Source: Treponema sp.
GTDB taxonomy: Bacteria; Spirochaetota; Spirochaetia; Treponematales; Breznakiellaceae
Reading direction: 5' to 3'
DNA: 8,916 nt
NCBI GenBank assembly: GCA_031270205.1
Contig: JAISYA010000164.1
Location: forward strand, 1-8,916
Position 1 is the first letter of the stretch, and the number at the start of each line of letters is the position of its first letter. Of this stretch, positions 1-7,423 are shown piece after piece. The notes beneath the pieces are model-generated. The model made no database searches and had not been told where the DNA came from. It was given only the letters and a program-made list of their open reading frames with translations. A program made the position numbers and the translations under genes.

Positions 1-19
1 CATAACAGGCATCATTCAT
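1..19 (-). CDS. 5' end of an unidentified gene leaving the window on the minus strand
   Basis: Only six codons are visible (M-N-D-A-C-Y), so the product cannot be named. The start is supported by a strong Shine-Dalgarno match, AAGGAG on the minus strand (plus positions 27-32), seven bases from the ATG, and by promoter-like boxes further upstream. If real, this gene is divergent from the ABC operon at 643. It would then bound the intergenic region and rule out a same-strand binding-protein gene immediately before the operon. The call rests on start signals alone. Confidence 0.5.
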
Positions 20-71
20 GGTAGGACTCCTTACCGGGCTTGACGCAAACTCTCCGGTTTTGCTGTGCCCG

Positions 72-109
72 TTTATACTAAAAATAAGACGTAAATGCGG
101 AAAATGCAA
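72..109 (-). promoter_or_regulatory. putative promoter for the minus-strand gene at the left edge
   Basis: On the minus strand TTGCAT (plus 104-109) is followed, after 17 bases, by TATTTT (plus 81-86). A second possible -10 box, TATAAA, lies at plus 72-77. The stretch is distinctly AT-rich in an otherwise GC-rich region and sits about 50-60 bases before the start codon at 19. The -35 box matches the consensus only partly, so the exact boxes are uncertain. Confidence 0.35.
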
Positions 110-130
110 GTTTTTTTCAACGAAAGCGGT

Positions 131-403
131 CCGTTCCAGGCTTGGGCGGCCACTGCGCCGGCTAAAGCCGCCGCGCGGTCTACGGCAACAGGGGCGGTCA
201 CTGGGCCTACGCTGTGTTGCATTAGTCATCCACACGGCTATGCCGTGCGTTTCCTGAGCGGAAAGCATCCCTTCCAGGCTTAGGACCGGCCACAGCGTCG
301 GCTAAAGCCGCCGCGCGGTCTGTGGCATACAGGGGCGGCCACTGGGCCTACGCTGTGCCGTGTTTGTTCATCGACACGGCTGCGCCGTGCGGTTGCTGAG
401 CGG
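131..403. repeat. two-copy direct repeat of about 130 bp rich in small hairpins
   Basis: Copy A spans about 134-261 and copy B about 272-403, offset by 138-142 bases because of small indels. Shared blocks include ttccaggctt at 134 and 272, a 23-base block beginning at 159 and 299, and the 17-base block actgggcctacgctgtg at 200 and 341. Each copy carries CGGC-TAAA-GCCG (159-170, 299-310) and CACGGC-NNN-GCCGTG (233-247, 375-389). A third pairing differs between copies but remains possible in both: gcaaca/tgttgc at 185-190/215-220, and ggca/tgcc at 324-327/356-359. No convincing gene overlaps it. It looks like a REP/BIME-like intergenic element, though a structured RNA is also possible. Confidence 0.75.
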
Positions 404-505
404 GGTGCTGCGATCGGTTAGCGCAGGGTACGAGACACGCAGAGGTGTTAGTCATTGCGTCACGAAAGCTCGTGAAAGGAGGCCCCTTGCGCAAGCGTGT
501 AAAAA

Positions 506-533
506 GTGTGAAAATAACTATAGCGTTTATAAG
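506..533 (+). promoter_or_regulatory. putative promoter of the ABC transporter operon
   Basis: TATAAG at 528-533 matches five of six bases of the -10 consensus and lies in an AT-rich island (about 500-533) in GC-rich surroundings. A weak -35-like GTGTGA sits at 506-511 with 16-base spacing. Transcription would begin near 540, giving a leader of about 100 bases that starts just before the inverted repeat at 549. Another -10-like TATAGC is at 519-524. Confidence 0.3.
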
Positions 534-548
534 CCTGAATCGAAGCAT

Positions 549-607
549 GGAGTTTTGGGGATCCCGGGCAACACGCTGATTAGGAACAACCCCTGACCCA
601 AAACTCC
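549..607 (+). ncRNA. candidate structured 5' leader of the ABC transporter operon
   Basis: The 11-base arm ggagttttggg (549-559) is perfectly complementary to cccaaaactcc (597-607), enclosing 37 bases. Just downstream, 610-625 can form a short GCGC stem, followed by the AAGGGG ribosome binding site at 631-636. Placement between a likely promoter and the first gene of a transporter operon is typical of a cis-regulatory RNA. I compared it from memory with FMN, cobalamin, TPP, purine, preQ1, c-di-GMP, guanidine and glycine riboswitch cores and recognise none. There is no U-run after the stem, so a simple intrinsic terminator is unlikely. It could also be a DNA-level inverted repeat. Confidence 0.4.
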
Positions 608-642
608 GGGCGCTGCGCGAGGCGCGGCGCAAGGGGACTACA

Positions 643-2157
643 GTGTTAGCGATTGAAATGCTGGAAATCACCAAAGTTTTTCCCGGAGTGCTGGCAAACG
701 ACCGGGTTAATCTGCGGGTTGAGCGGGGGGAGATACACGCCCTCCTGGGGGAGAACGGGGCCGGTAAATCGACCCTTATGTCGATCCTGTTCGGGCTGTA
801 CGAGCCTGACAGCGGCCTTATCAGGATATGGGGCGAAGAGGTGAAAATCCGCAGCCCCAACGACGCCACGGCCCTGCGGATCGGCATGGTGCATCAGCAC
901 TTCAAACTCGTGCACAACTTTACCGTTACCGAAAATATTGTGCTGGGCCTGGAACCGCATAACGTTTTTGGAAACCTGGACCTCCGCGGCGCGGAAAAGC
1001 GGGTGGCGGAGCTTTCCGGGACCTACGGCCTGTCCGTAGACCCCCGGGCCAGAATCGAAAACATCACTGTGGGCATGCAGCAGCGGGTGGAAATCCTCAA
1101 GATACTCTACCGAAACGCGGACATCCTTATTTTTGACGAGCCGACCGCGGTGCTGACCCCCCAGGAAATTGATGAGCTTTTGGCGATTTTCCGCCGCCTC
1201 AAGTCGGAAGGGAAAACGATTCTGTTTATCACCCATAAGTTAAAAGAGATAAAGGCCGCCGCGGACCGCTGCACGGTGCTGCGCCGGGGAAAATATATCG
1301 ATACCGTTGACGTAAGCAGGGCGAGCGAGGCGGAACTGGCCGAAAAAATGGTGGGGCGGGCGGTAACATTCCGCATTGAGAAGAAACAGGCCCGGCCCGG
1401 CGGCGTAGTGCTTAAAATCGAAGACCTGACGGTAACCGGCGCGAAGGGAACCCCCGCGGTGAGCGGCCTTTCCCTGGATGTGCGCGCGGGCGAAGTGGTG
1501 GGTATTGCCGGGGTTGACGGCAACGGCCAGTCGGAACTGGTAGCGGCCATCGCGGGGCTTTTGCCGGTCAAGTCCGGCAGGGTGCTCCTTAAAGGAAGCG
1601 ACATCTCCAAAGAGAGCATCAGGAGCCGCAATGAGCGGGGGCTGGGGCTGGTGCCCGAAGACCGGCACCGGCACGGCCTGGTCCTCGAATTCAGGGTTGA
1701 CGAGAACCTCATTCTCAAGGGCTTCCGCCGCCGGCCTTATTCAAACCGCGCGGGTTTTCTGCGTTTTCCGGCCATTTTCGGGCACGCCGAGACCCTTATC
1801 ACCGATTTTGACATCCGGGCGGGGAACGGGCCGGCAACGCCCGTCAAGTCCATGTCCGGGGGCAACCAGCAGAAGGTGATTATCGCCCGTGAAATCGACC
1901 TTTCCCCTGAGCTGCTTATCGTGTCGCAGCCGACCAGGGGCCTTGACGTGGGCGCTATCGAATATATTCACCGCCGCATTGTGGAGGAACGGGACAAGGG
2001 ACGGGCGGTGCTGTTGGTGTCCTTTGAGCTGGATGAGATTCTGGGCCTCTGCGACCGTATCGCGGCTCTTTCCAAGGGCCAGGTGGTGGGAGTGCTTCCG
2101 GTGGAAGAGGCTGACGAGCGGCGCATCGGCGCGATGATGGGGGGAGTTCATGCCTGA
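643..2157 (+). CDS. BMP-family ABC importer, dual-domain ATPase subunit (nucleoside/riboflavin type)
   Basis: This is the cytoplasmic energy-coupling subunit, 504 residues, with two nucleotide-binding domains in one chain as in RbsA, NupO and RfuB. Domain 1 has Walker A GENGAGKST (36-44), Q85 in the Q-loop, a signature ITVGMQQRVE (141-150), Walker B ILIFDEPTAV (161-170) and the switch histidine H198. Domain 2 has a degenerate Walker A, GVDGNGQSE (290-298), without the usual lysine, an intact MSGGNQQ signature (404-410), and SQPTRGLD (428-435) where the usual DEP is replaced by SQP. Such asymmetry is normal in this family: one ATP site is expected to be catalytic. The GTG start has AAGGGG six bases upstream. 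An in-frame ATG at 658 is possible but has no comparable site. The stop overlaps the next gene by eight bases, implying translational coupling. The substrate cannot be read from the ATPase: nucleosides and riboflavin are both known for relatives. Confidence 0.93.
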   Translation: MLAIEMLEITKVFPGVLANDRVNLRVERGEIHALLGENGAGKSTLMSILFGLYEPDSGLIRIWGEEVKIRSPNDATALRIGMVHQHFKLVHNFTVTENIVLGLEPHNVFGNLDLRGAEKRVAELSGTYGLSVDPRARIENITVGMQQRVEILKILYRNADILIFDEPTAVLTPQEIDELLAIFRRLKSEGKTILFITHKLKEIKAAADRCTVLRRGKYIDTVDVSRASEAELAEKMVGRAVTFRIEKKQARPGGVVLKIEDLTVTGAKGTPAVSGLSLDVRAGEVVGIAGVDGNGQSELVAAIAGLLPVKSGRVLLKGSDISKESIRSRNERGLGLVPEDRHRHGLVLEFRVDENLILKGFRRRPYSNRAGFLRFPAIFGHAETLITDFDIRAGNGPATPVKSMSGGNQQKVIIAREIDLSPELLIVSQPTRGLDVGAIEYIHRRIVEERDKGRAVLLVSFELDEILGLCDRIAALSKGQVVGVLPVEEADERRIGAMMGGVHA

Positions 2158-3340
2158 CATACGCAAAAAAAACAGAAGGCCCGGCGGCTTTAACCTGGGT
2201 GACCGCCTCCTTGAGGTGTTCACCGGCTCGGACGCGCTGGTTTCGGCGGCGGTAGTGGTATTGGGCTTTTTAGTCGCCACGCTGCTCATCATTGCCATCG
2301 CCCGGAATCCCGGCGGCATGTACCAGGCGATCCTGCAGGTGGTGACCGGTTTTGACCTTCGCCGCGGAACTCATAATATGCGCTACGTGGGGGAATGGCT
2401 GGTCAGTTCCATTCCGCTTATTCTCTGCGGTTTTTCCATGGCCTTTGCCGCCCGGACCGGACTGTTCAACATCGGGGCGGAGGGGCAGTATATCGCCGGC
2501 CTTACCGCGGCCCAGCTCATCGCCCTCTATTTCCCGCCGGTACCGGTACTGCACTGGATCGCGGCGGTCCTGGGGGCGATCATCGCCGGCGCGGTCTGGG
2601 GCGGCATTGTCGGGTTCTTCAAGGCCCGCTACAAGGTTTCCGAAGTAGTGGCCACGATTATGATGAACTACATCGCCTTTTATCTGCACCGCCTTATTCT
2701 GCTGCGGGTTCCGGGCAGCAACACTTTCAGAACGCCGGACTTTCCCGCCGCGGCGACGCTCTCAAGCCCTCTTTTGTCGGCGCTTACCAACGGGTCCCGG
2801 CTCAATTACAGCCTCTATCTTACCCTGGCGGCAATTGTTATCTTTTGGATCATCATGGGAAAAACGCGCCTGGGCTATTCCCTGCGGGCTACGGGGCTTA
2901 ACAAGGACGCCGCCTTTTACGGCGGCATCAATGTAAACGCCAGCGTTACCGCCGCCATGGCGATAGCCGGGGCCTTCGCGGGCCTTGCCGGCGCGTCGGT
3001 TTCCCTGGGCGTCTTTTCCTACGGCCGCATCCTCGCCGCCCAGGACGGCTACGGCTTTGACGGTATTGCCGTGGCTCTGGTGGGTAACAGCACCGCCTGG
3101 GGTACCGCTCTGGCGGGCCTCCTCTTCGGCATGCTCAAATCCGCCCAGCCCCTGATGCAGTCCCGGCAGATCCCCAAGGAGATTACCGCGATCATCATGG
3201 GCCTGGTGGTAGTCTTTATTTCACTGCGCGCGGGAGTGCGGATCATCATTGAATGGCAGATGAAGGAAAAGGCCCGCCGCGTACAGGCGGCGGCCGGGAC
3301 CGCGGCCGCGGACGGGAACGAAAAAGGAGGAAACGAATAA
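2150..3340 (+). CDS. BMP-family ABC importer, permease subunit 1 (COG4603-like)
   Basis: This inner-membrane permease of 396 residues forms half of the translocation pathway. Hydrophobic segments begin near residues 31-50, 85-100, 117-129, 135-155, 165-184, 221-236, 265-287, 303-329 and 344-359. Family hallmarks are GLFNIGAEGQYIAG (104-117), SEVVATIMMNYIAF (164-177), and a cytoplasmic coupling loop around GYSLRATGLNKDAAFYGG (242-259). The ATG at 2150 overlaps the ATPase gene by eight bases and follows a G-rich stretch at 2139-2146. The C-terminal tail (371-396) is charged and Ala-rich and probably cytoplasmic. It pairs with the next gene as a heterodimer, as do NupP/NupQ and RfuC/RfuD. Confidence 0.93.
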   Translation: MPDIRKKNRRPGGFNLGDRLLEVFTGSDALVSAAVVVLGFLVATLLIIAIARNPGGMYQAILQVVTGFDLRRGTHNMRYVGEWLVSSIPLILCGFSMAFAARTGLFNIGAEGQYIAGLTAAQLIALYFPPVPVLHWIAAVLGAIIAGAVWGGIVGFFKARYKVSEVVATIMMNYIAFYLHRLILLRVPGSNTFRTPDFPAAATLSSPLLSALTNGSRLNYSLYLTLAAIVIFWIIMGKTRLGYSLRATGLNKDAAFYGGINVNASVTAAMAIAGAFAGLAGASVSLGVFSYGRILAAQDGYGFDGIAVALVGNSTAWGTALAGLLFGMLKSAQPLMQSRQIPKEITAIIMGLVVVFISLRAGVRIIIEWQMKEKARRVQAAAGTAAADGNEKGGNE

Positions 3341-4251
3341 TGGCTTTCTTGCAGATACTATGGAACATGCTTCCTTCAACCTTTATGATAGTTTCCCCCA
3401 TTCTTATCGCCGCTGTCGGCGGCATGATCTGCGAGCGCTCCGGCGTGGTGAACATCGCCCTGGAAGGGCTGATGGCCATCGGCGCCATGACCGCCGCGGT
3501 GACCCATGTGCTTCTGGAAACGAAGATCGGCTTTTCGATTCCCCTGGCCCTGGGCTTTGCCGCCCTCGCCGGCTGCCTGTTTTCACTGGTCCATGCGTTC
3601 GCCGCGATTACCCTGCGGGCGGATCAGGTGATATCCGGCACGGGGATCAACCTCCTCGCCAACGGCCTTACCATGTTCGTGTGCCAGCTTTTGTTTCGCA
3701 TGGATCGCAGTCAGAACTACCGCATGGGGATGAAGTCGGGCCTGTTCGGTATTTACCCCACTGTCTGGATAGCCCTCGCCATTCTGGCGGCAAGCTGGTT
3801 TATGCTCTACAAGCGGCCCTGGGGGCTGCGTCTCAGGGCCGCCGGCGAACACCCCCAGGCGCTGGCCTCCGCCGGGGTCAACGTCATCAGGATCCGCTAT
3901 ATCGCGGTACTCATTTCCGGCCTCCTCGCCGGCCTTGCCGGGGGCTGCATCGTCCTTACCCAGGACATTCAATACACGGTAAGCACCATTAACGGCAAGG
4001 GCTTTATCGCCCTGGCCGCGGTTTCCTTCGGCCGCTGGCTGCCCCTGGGAATACTCGGCTCCAGTTTTCTCTTCGGCATGTCCTCCGCGCTGGCGGTGAA
4101 CATCATCAACATCAAGAGCCTCCAGTTTCTGCCTTCGGAATTCTTCAACGTCCTTCCGTACCTTATCACCCTCATCACCCTGGTACTGTTCAGCGGAAAG
4201 GACTACGCCCCCCGTGCGTCCGGGCAGCCCTACGACAAAGGGAAGAGTTAG
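3340..4251 (+). CDS. BMP-family ABC importer, permease subunit 2 (COG1079-like)
   Basis: This second inner-membrane permease has 303 residues, the usual size for the shorter partner. I place the start at the ATG at 3340, which shares one base with the stop of permease 1 (TAATG) and has a near-perfect AAGGAGG at 3324-3330, nine bases upstream. The frame is open back to 3253, but the upstream residues are Arg/Gly-rich shadow sequence over the end of permease 1. Conserved features are ERSGVVNIALEGLMAIGA (32-49), DQVISGTGINLLANG (95-109), the coupling loop GLRLRAAGEHPQALASAGV (162-180), and KGFIALAAVSFGRWLPLG (220-237). About eight hydrophobic spans are visible. It completes the membrane part of the importer. 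Confidence 0.93.
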   Translation: MAFLQILWNMLPSTFMIVSPILIAAVGGMICERSGVVNIALEGLMAIGAMTAAVTHVLLETKIGFSIPLALGFAALAGCLFSLVHAFAAITLRADQVISGTGINLLANGLTMFVCQLLFRMDRSQNYRMGMKSGLFGIYPTVWIALAILAASWFMLYKRPWGLRLRAAGEHPQALASAGVNVIRIRYIAVLISGLLAGLAGGCIVLTQDIQYTVSTINGKGFIALAAVSFGRWLPLGILGSSFLFGMSSALAVNIINIKSLQFLPSEFFNVLPYLITLITLVLFSGKDYAPRASGQPYDKGKS

Positions 4252-4278
4252 CGGAGCCTCATTGGGTAACATAGCGAT

Positions 4279-5097
4279 ATGACGTGGTTTACTAATCAGC
4301 ATGTGGTACTACAGGCGTTACTGGCCTGCCTTTTTACGTGGGGACTTACCGCCCTGGGATCGGGGACGGTGTTTTTCTGCAAGACCATCAACCGCGGGGC
4401 GCTTGACGGCATGCTCGGCTTTGCCGCCGGCGTGATGATTGCGGCCAGTTTCTGGTCCCTGTTAAGCCCCGCGATTGCCCTGGCTGAGGCCGCGGAACAT
4501 TCCGGCGTTCCCCGCTGGTTTCCCGCGGCGGCGGGCTTCCTGCTGGGCGGCGGCTTTCTGCGCCTTGCCGACCGGCTGCTTCCCCATCTGCACATTGAGC
4601 ATAGTACCGATGACGCTGAGGGAATCAAAACTTCCTGGAGCCGCTCGGTCCTGTTGGTGCTGGCCATTACCCTGCACAACATCCCCGAAGGGCTTGCCGT
4701 GGGGCTGGGCTTCGGCGCGGCCGCCGCCGGTCTTCCCGGCGCGGGCGTTGCCGCGGCGGCGGCCCTGGCCCTGGGTATCGGCCTGCAGAATTTTCCCGAA
4801 GGCGCGGCGGTTTCCATCCCCCTGCGCAGGGACGGCCTGAGCCGCCTCAAGAGTTTCTGGTACGGGCAGCTTTCGGGCGTGGTGGAGCCGGTCGCCGGCG
4901 TTCTCGGCGCGGCGTTGGTCTTTTGGGTGCGGCCGGTCATGCCGTACGCGCTGGCCTTTGCCGCCGGCGCCATGATTTTTGTAGTCGCCGAGGAACTCAT
5001 CCCCGAAGCCTACGGCGCGGGAAACGATCACATCGCCACCACCGGCCTCATGCTTGGTTTCACCCTGATGATGGTCCTGGATGTGGGCCTGGGGTGA
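4279..5097 (+). CDS. ZIP-family divalent metal transporter (GufA/ZupT type)
   Basis: This 272-residue inner-membrane protein is likely to take up zinc or related divalent metals (iron, manganese). About eight hydrophobic spans fit the ZIP fold. The two metal-binding helices are clear: LHNIPEGLAVG (132-142) supplies H133, N134 and E137, and LQNFPEGAAVS (169-179) supplies Q170, N171 and E174. Q in place of H in the second motif is usual in GufA-like ZIPs such as Bordetella ZIPB. A conserved GVVEPVAG (200-207) and EELIPEA (238-244) follow. A loop at 103-120 with H103, H105, H108 and several acidic residues may bind metal. It starts 27 bases after the ABC permease on the same strand, so co-transcription is likely. 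The ribosome binding site is weak, which leaves the start slightly uncertain. Confidence 0.9.
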   Translation: MTWFTNQHVVLQALLACLFTWGLTALGSGTVFFCKTINRGALDGMLGFAAGVMIAASFWSLLSPAIALAEAAEHSGVPRWFPAAAGFLLGGGFLRLADRLLPHLHIEHSTDDAEGIKTSWSRSVLLVLAITLHNIPEGLAVGLGFGAAAAGLPGAGVAAAAALALGIGLQNFPEGAAVSIPLRRDGLSRLKSFWYGQLSGVVEPVAGVLGAALVFWVRPVMPYALAFAAGAMIFVVAEELIPEAYGAGNDHIATTGLMLGFTLMMVLDVGLG

Positions 5098-5115
5098 CGG
5101 ATTGGCTCATCCCGG

Positions 5116-5129
5116 CCGGCAAGCGCCGG
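5116..5129. terminator. short hairpin between convergent genes, possible bidirectional terminator
   Basis: CCGGC-AAGC-GCCGG forms a perfect five-pair stem with a four-base loop in the 38-base gap between the ZIP gene and the AMMECR1-domain gene. It has no clear T-run on either side, so it is a weak candidate. Its position at the meeting point of two operons is the main support. Confidence 0.3.
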
Positions 5130-5135
5130 ATAGAT

Positions 5136-5708
5136 TCATTGCTCCCCAAAGACTACCGCGGTAAAAGTGTAGAGGGCCGCGTCCGCCGCCCCGTATGAAC
5201 CGGCGGGAAGGCCCGCCTTGACGCAGATATAGTCGAGGTATTGATCCAGATCCCAGCCCTGCTCCAGCGGCACCTGCGGCAGCAGCACTCCCGCCCGGCC
5301 GCCCCGTATCAGGTACAGCCCGTGGATGCCGACCCGCACCTGCCGAGGGTCAGGGCAGGCGGACATCGGCGACAGGGCGGAAATCTCGATGCCGCATTGC
5401 TCCGCCTCCCCCTGCCTGAGCGGCGGAAACCGGGGATCGCCGAAAGCCGCTTCCCTTGCCATGACACGGACCGTTTCCCGCAGGGGCAGGCTCGCCGTCA
5501 TCCTGCCGATGCAGCCCCGCAGGACGCGCTTTCCCCCGGCCTCCGTTTTGTGCAAAGTCACAAACGCGCCGCAGGGCGTCTCCAGCGCCGGGTGTTTCCC
5601 CGCGGTCTCCTGATAGCGCCCCTCGCGGCCTTCCAGCCGGGAAACAATGCTCTCACGCGCGTCGGCCAGTACAATCCGCCGCTCTTCCTCACTGATGGTA
5701 AAGTGCAT
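5136..5708 (-). CDS. AMMECR1-domain protein (AmmeMemoRadiSam system protein A)
   Basis: This cytoplasmic protein of 190 residues is close to the full AMMECR1 domain length. Hallmarks are LRGCIG (63-68), the family's most conserved motif with an invariant-type Cys (C66), then AAFGDPRFPPL (87-97), a GIHGLYLIRGGRAGVLLPQV stretch (127-146), EQGWD (149-153) and CVKAGLP (162-168). The biochemical function is unresolved. In many prokaryotes it is linked to a Memo-like protein and a radical SAM enzyme, and neither is visible here. The start at 5708 lies 20 bases inside the 3' end of the acyl-CoA synthetase gene and has AAGGA about six bases upstream, so translation is probably coupled. The frame extends upstream to 5786, but that part is shadow sequence over the synthetase. 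It is the last gene of the minus-strand operon. Confidence 0.9.
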   Translation of the reverse strand: MHFTISEEERRIVLADARESIVSRLEGREGRYQETAGKHPALETPCGAFVTLHKTEAGGKRVLRGCIGRMTASLPLRETVRVMAREAAFGDPRFPPLRQGEAEQCGIEISALSPMSACPDPRQVRVGIHGLYLIRGGRAGVLLPQVPLEQGWDLDQYLDYICVKAGLPAGSYGAADAALYTFTAVVFGEQ

Positions 5709-7419
5709 CACAATCCTTCTTTCGTATGATGTTCCGCTGGATTTTGCCGCTGGTCGTTTTGGGAAGATCCGGCGCAAAATCCACAATCCGGGGGTACTTG
5801 TACGGGGCGGTAACGCGCTTGACGTGGTTTTGCAGTTCCCGCTTCAGCTCTTCCGAGGCGGTAAAGCCCCGCGCAAGCACGATGGTGGCCTTTACTACCT
5901 GGCCCCGCAGGGGGTCGGGCACGGCGGTAACCGCGCATTCCAGTACCGAGGGATGTTCCATGAGGGCGCTTTCAACCTCGAAGGGGCCGATGCGGTAGCC
6001 CGAACATTTGATCACGTCGTCGTTGCGGCCCACAAACCAGAAGTAGCCCTCGTCGTCGCGCCAGGCCATGTCCCCGGTTTGGTACGTCCCCCCGTTCCAG
6101 CAGTCTCCGGTGATTCCCTGGTCCTTCCAGTAACCGCGGAACAGGCCGGGAAAATCCGAGGGGCCGGTTACCGGCGCTCCCGCCGCCGCCCGGTCCGCCG
6201 CGGCAAGCTCGTACATGTTTTTGCCGGCGCGCGTAATGCTCAGGTTGCCCACAATGCCGTCATCGCATATATCGCCGTTCTCGTCCAGCAGCGCAAGGCC
6301 GAACAGCGGCGCGGGCTTGCCCATGGAGCCGGGCTTTACCGGCAGCCATTTGAACACCGCCGCCAGTACCGAAGTCTCCGACTGGCCGAAACCTTCGCGG
6401 ATTTCAAGGCCGGTGAGTTCTTTCAGTTTATGGTACACCTCCGGGCTGAGCGGCTCGCCCGCCACCGAAGTGTGGCGGATAAAGCTAAAGTCATAACCGG
6501 AAAGGTCCTCCTTGATAAGGTAGCGGAAAACCGTGGCGGGCGCGCAGAAAGTGGCCGGCCGCAGCCGCTGTATGGCCTCAAGCATCCCCCGGGGGATGAA
6601 CTTTTCCGTATCGTACACGCCGACGGCCGCGCCGCAGATCCACTGGCCGTATATCTTGCCCCAGGCGAATTTCGCCCAGCCCGAATCGGTCTGGGTCAGG
6701 TGTACCGCGCCGTCTTCCACGCAGTGCCAGTATTTGGCGGTAACAATGTGCCCCAGCGGGAGGCTGTGGTTGTGGAGCACCATCTTGGGCATGCCGGTCG
6801 TACCGGAAGAAAAATAAATCAGCATGGGATCGCGGGTTTCGGTGGCGACCCGCCGGAATTGTCCCTGCGCTTTCTCGATGGCGGCGCGCATGTCAATGTA
6901 CGCGGGAGGGACCTCCCCCACTATGGCGACGTGTTTCAGACAGGCGCAACGGGGAGCGGCCGCCGCGATATTCCGCAACAAGTCGGCGTCGTCGCAGGCG
7001 ACGAGCAGTTTTACCTCGGCGATGGTGCAGCGGTACTCAAGGTCCTTGGCGGTAAGCTGGTACGTGCCGGGGATGCAGATCGCGCCGATCTTCATCAGGG
7101 CGCACATGAGGACCCACACTTCAGGACGCTGTTTCAGGATGAGCATAACCACGTCGCCTTTTTTCACGCCCAGATCACGCAGCGCGTTCGCCGCCTGGCC
7201 GGAAAGGCGTTTCATGTCGGCAAAGGTAAAGGTCAACATACGGCCCGAGTCATCGGTATAGCGCAGGGCGGTTTTTTCCGGCCGCAGGGCGGCCCATTCG
7301 TCAACGACATCATAGGCAAAGTTAAAATTGTCCGGAACCTCGCAGCGGTAATTGGCGTAAAAATCCTCATAGCTGTCAAACTCGATCCGGGGGCAGTAGC
7401 GGGACACAATTTCGTTCAT
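5689..7419 (-). CDS. AMP-forming acyl-CoA synthetase, medium-chain (MACS)-like
   Basis: This cytoplasmic enzyme of 576 residues activates a carboxylic acid with ATP to an acyl-AMP and then to an acyl-CoA. It is an ANL-superfamily ligase: P-loop YFSSGTTGMPKMV (202-214), GFGQSET (343-349), YQTGD (446-450), GRNDDVIKCSGYRIGPFE (464-481), the CoA-site region PLRGQVVKA (503-511), and the C-terminal catalytic lysine in TTSGKIQR (K559). SGWAKFAWGKIYGQW (246-260) is typical of medium-chain acyl-CoA synthetases and branched-acyl relatives rather than of classic acetyl-CoA synthetase. The chain length preferred cannot be read from sequence. The start at 7419 has AGGA eight bases upstream and lies four bases after the regulator's stop. 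The frame also extends to 7497 without a better start. It overlaps the AMMECR1-domain gene by 20 bases. Confidence 0.92.
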   Translation of the reverse strand: MNEIVSRYCPRIEFDSYEDFYANYRCEVPDNFNFAYDVVDEWAALRPEKTALRYTDDSGRMLTFTFADMKRLSGQAANALRDLGVKKGDVVMLILKQRPEVWVLMCALMKIGAICIPGTYQLTAKDLEYRCTIAEVKLLVACDDADLLRNIAAAAPRCACLKHVAIVGEVPPAYIDMRAAIEKAQGQFRRVATETRDPMLIYFSSGTTGMPKMVLHNHSLPLGHIVTAKYWHCVEDGAVHLTQTDSGWAKFAWGKIYGQWICGAAVGVYDTEKFIPRGMLEAIQRLRPATFCAPATVFRYLIKEDLSGYDFSFIRHTSVAGEPLSPEVYHKLKELTGLEIREGFGQSETSVLAAVFKWLPVKPGSMGKPAPLFGLALLDENGDICDDGIVGNLSITRAGKNMYELAAADRAAAGAPVTGPSDFPGLFRGYWKDQGITGDCWNGGTYQTGDMAWRDDEGYFWFVGRNDDVIKCSGYRIGPFEVESALMEHPSVLECAVTAVPDPLRGQVVKATIVLARGFTASEELKRELQNHVKRVTAPYKYPRIVDFAPDLPKTTSGKIQRNIIRKKDCDALYHQ

Positions 7420-7423
7420 GCGC

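Larger units (their letters stand above)
483..636 (+). promoter_or_regulatory. inverted repeat able to cover the ribosome binding site of the ABC ATPase gene
   Basis: The segment ccccttgcgc at 483-492 is the exact reverse complement of gcgcaagggg at 627-636. The latter contains the AAGGGG Shine-Dalgarno sequence for the GTG start at 643. In a transcript that includes both arms, the ten-base helix would hide the ribosome binding site. The inverted repeat at 549-607 lies inside it, giving a nested arrangement. It can act only if transcription starts before 483, and the best promoter I can see (506-533) lies after that point. The function is therefore open. Confidence 0.35.

Noticed and set aside
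336..360. GCCACTG resembling part of a cobalamin riboswitch
   Set aside because: The motif lies in the duplicated hairpin element, is not accompanied by the other conserved cobalamin-riboswitch segments, and is followed by sequence unlike that class.
461..474. CACGA-AAGC-TCGTG hairpin as a terminator
   Set aside because: The stem is only five pairs, there is no T-run after it, and no gene ends just before it.
348..887. A 179-codon open frame on the minus strand across the leader and the ATPase start
   Set aside because: It overlaps the repeat, the leader and the Walker A region of the ATPase, and its translation is Arg/Ser-rich and matches no family I know.
3253..3339. Upstream extension of permease 2
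   Set aside because: The added residues are Arg/Gly-rich shadow of the permease 1 tail. The AAGGAGG at 3324-3330 points to the ATG at 3340.
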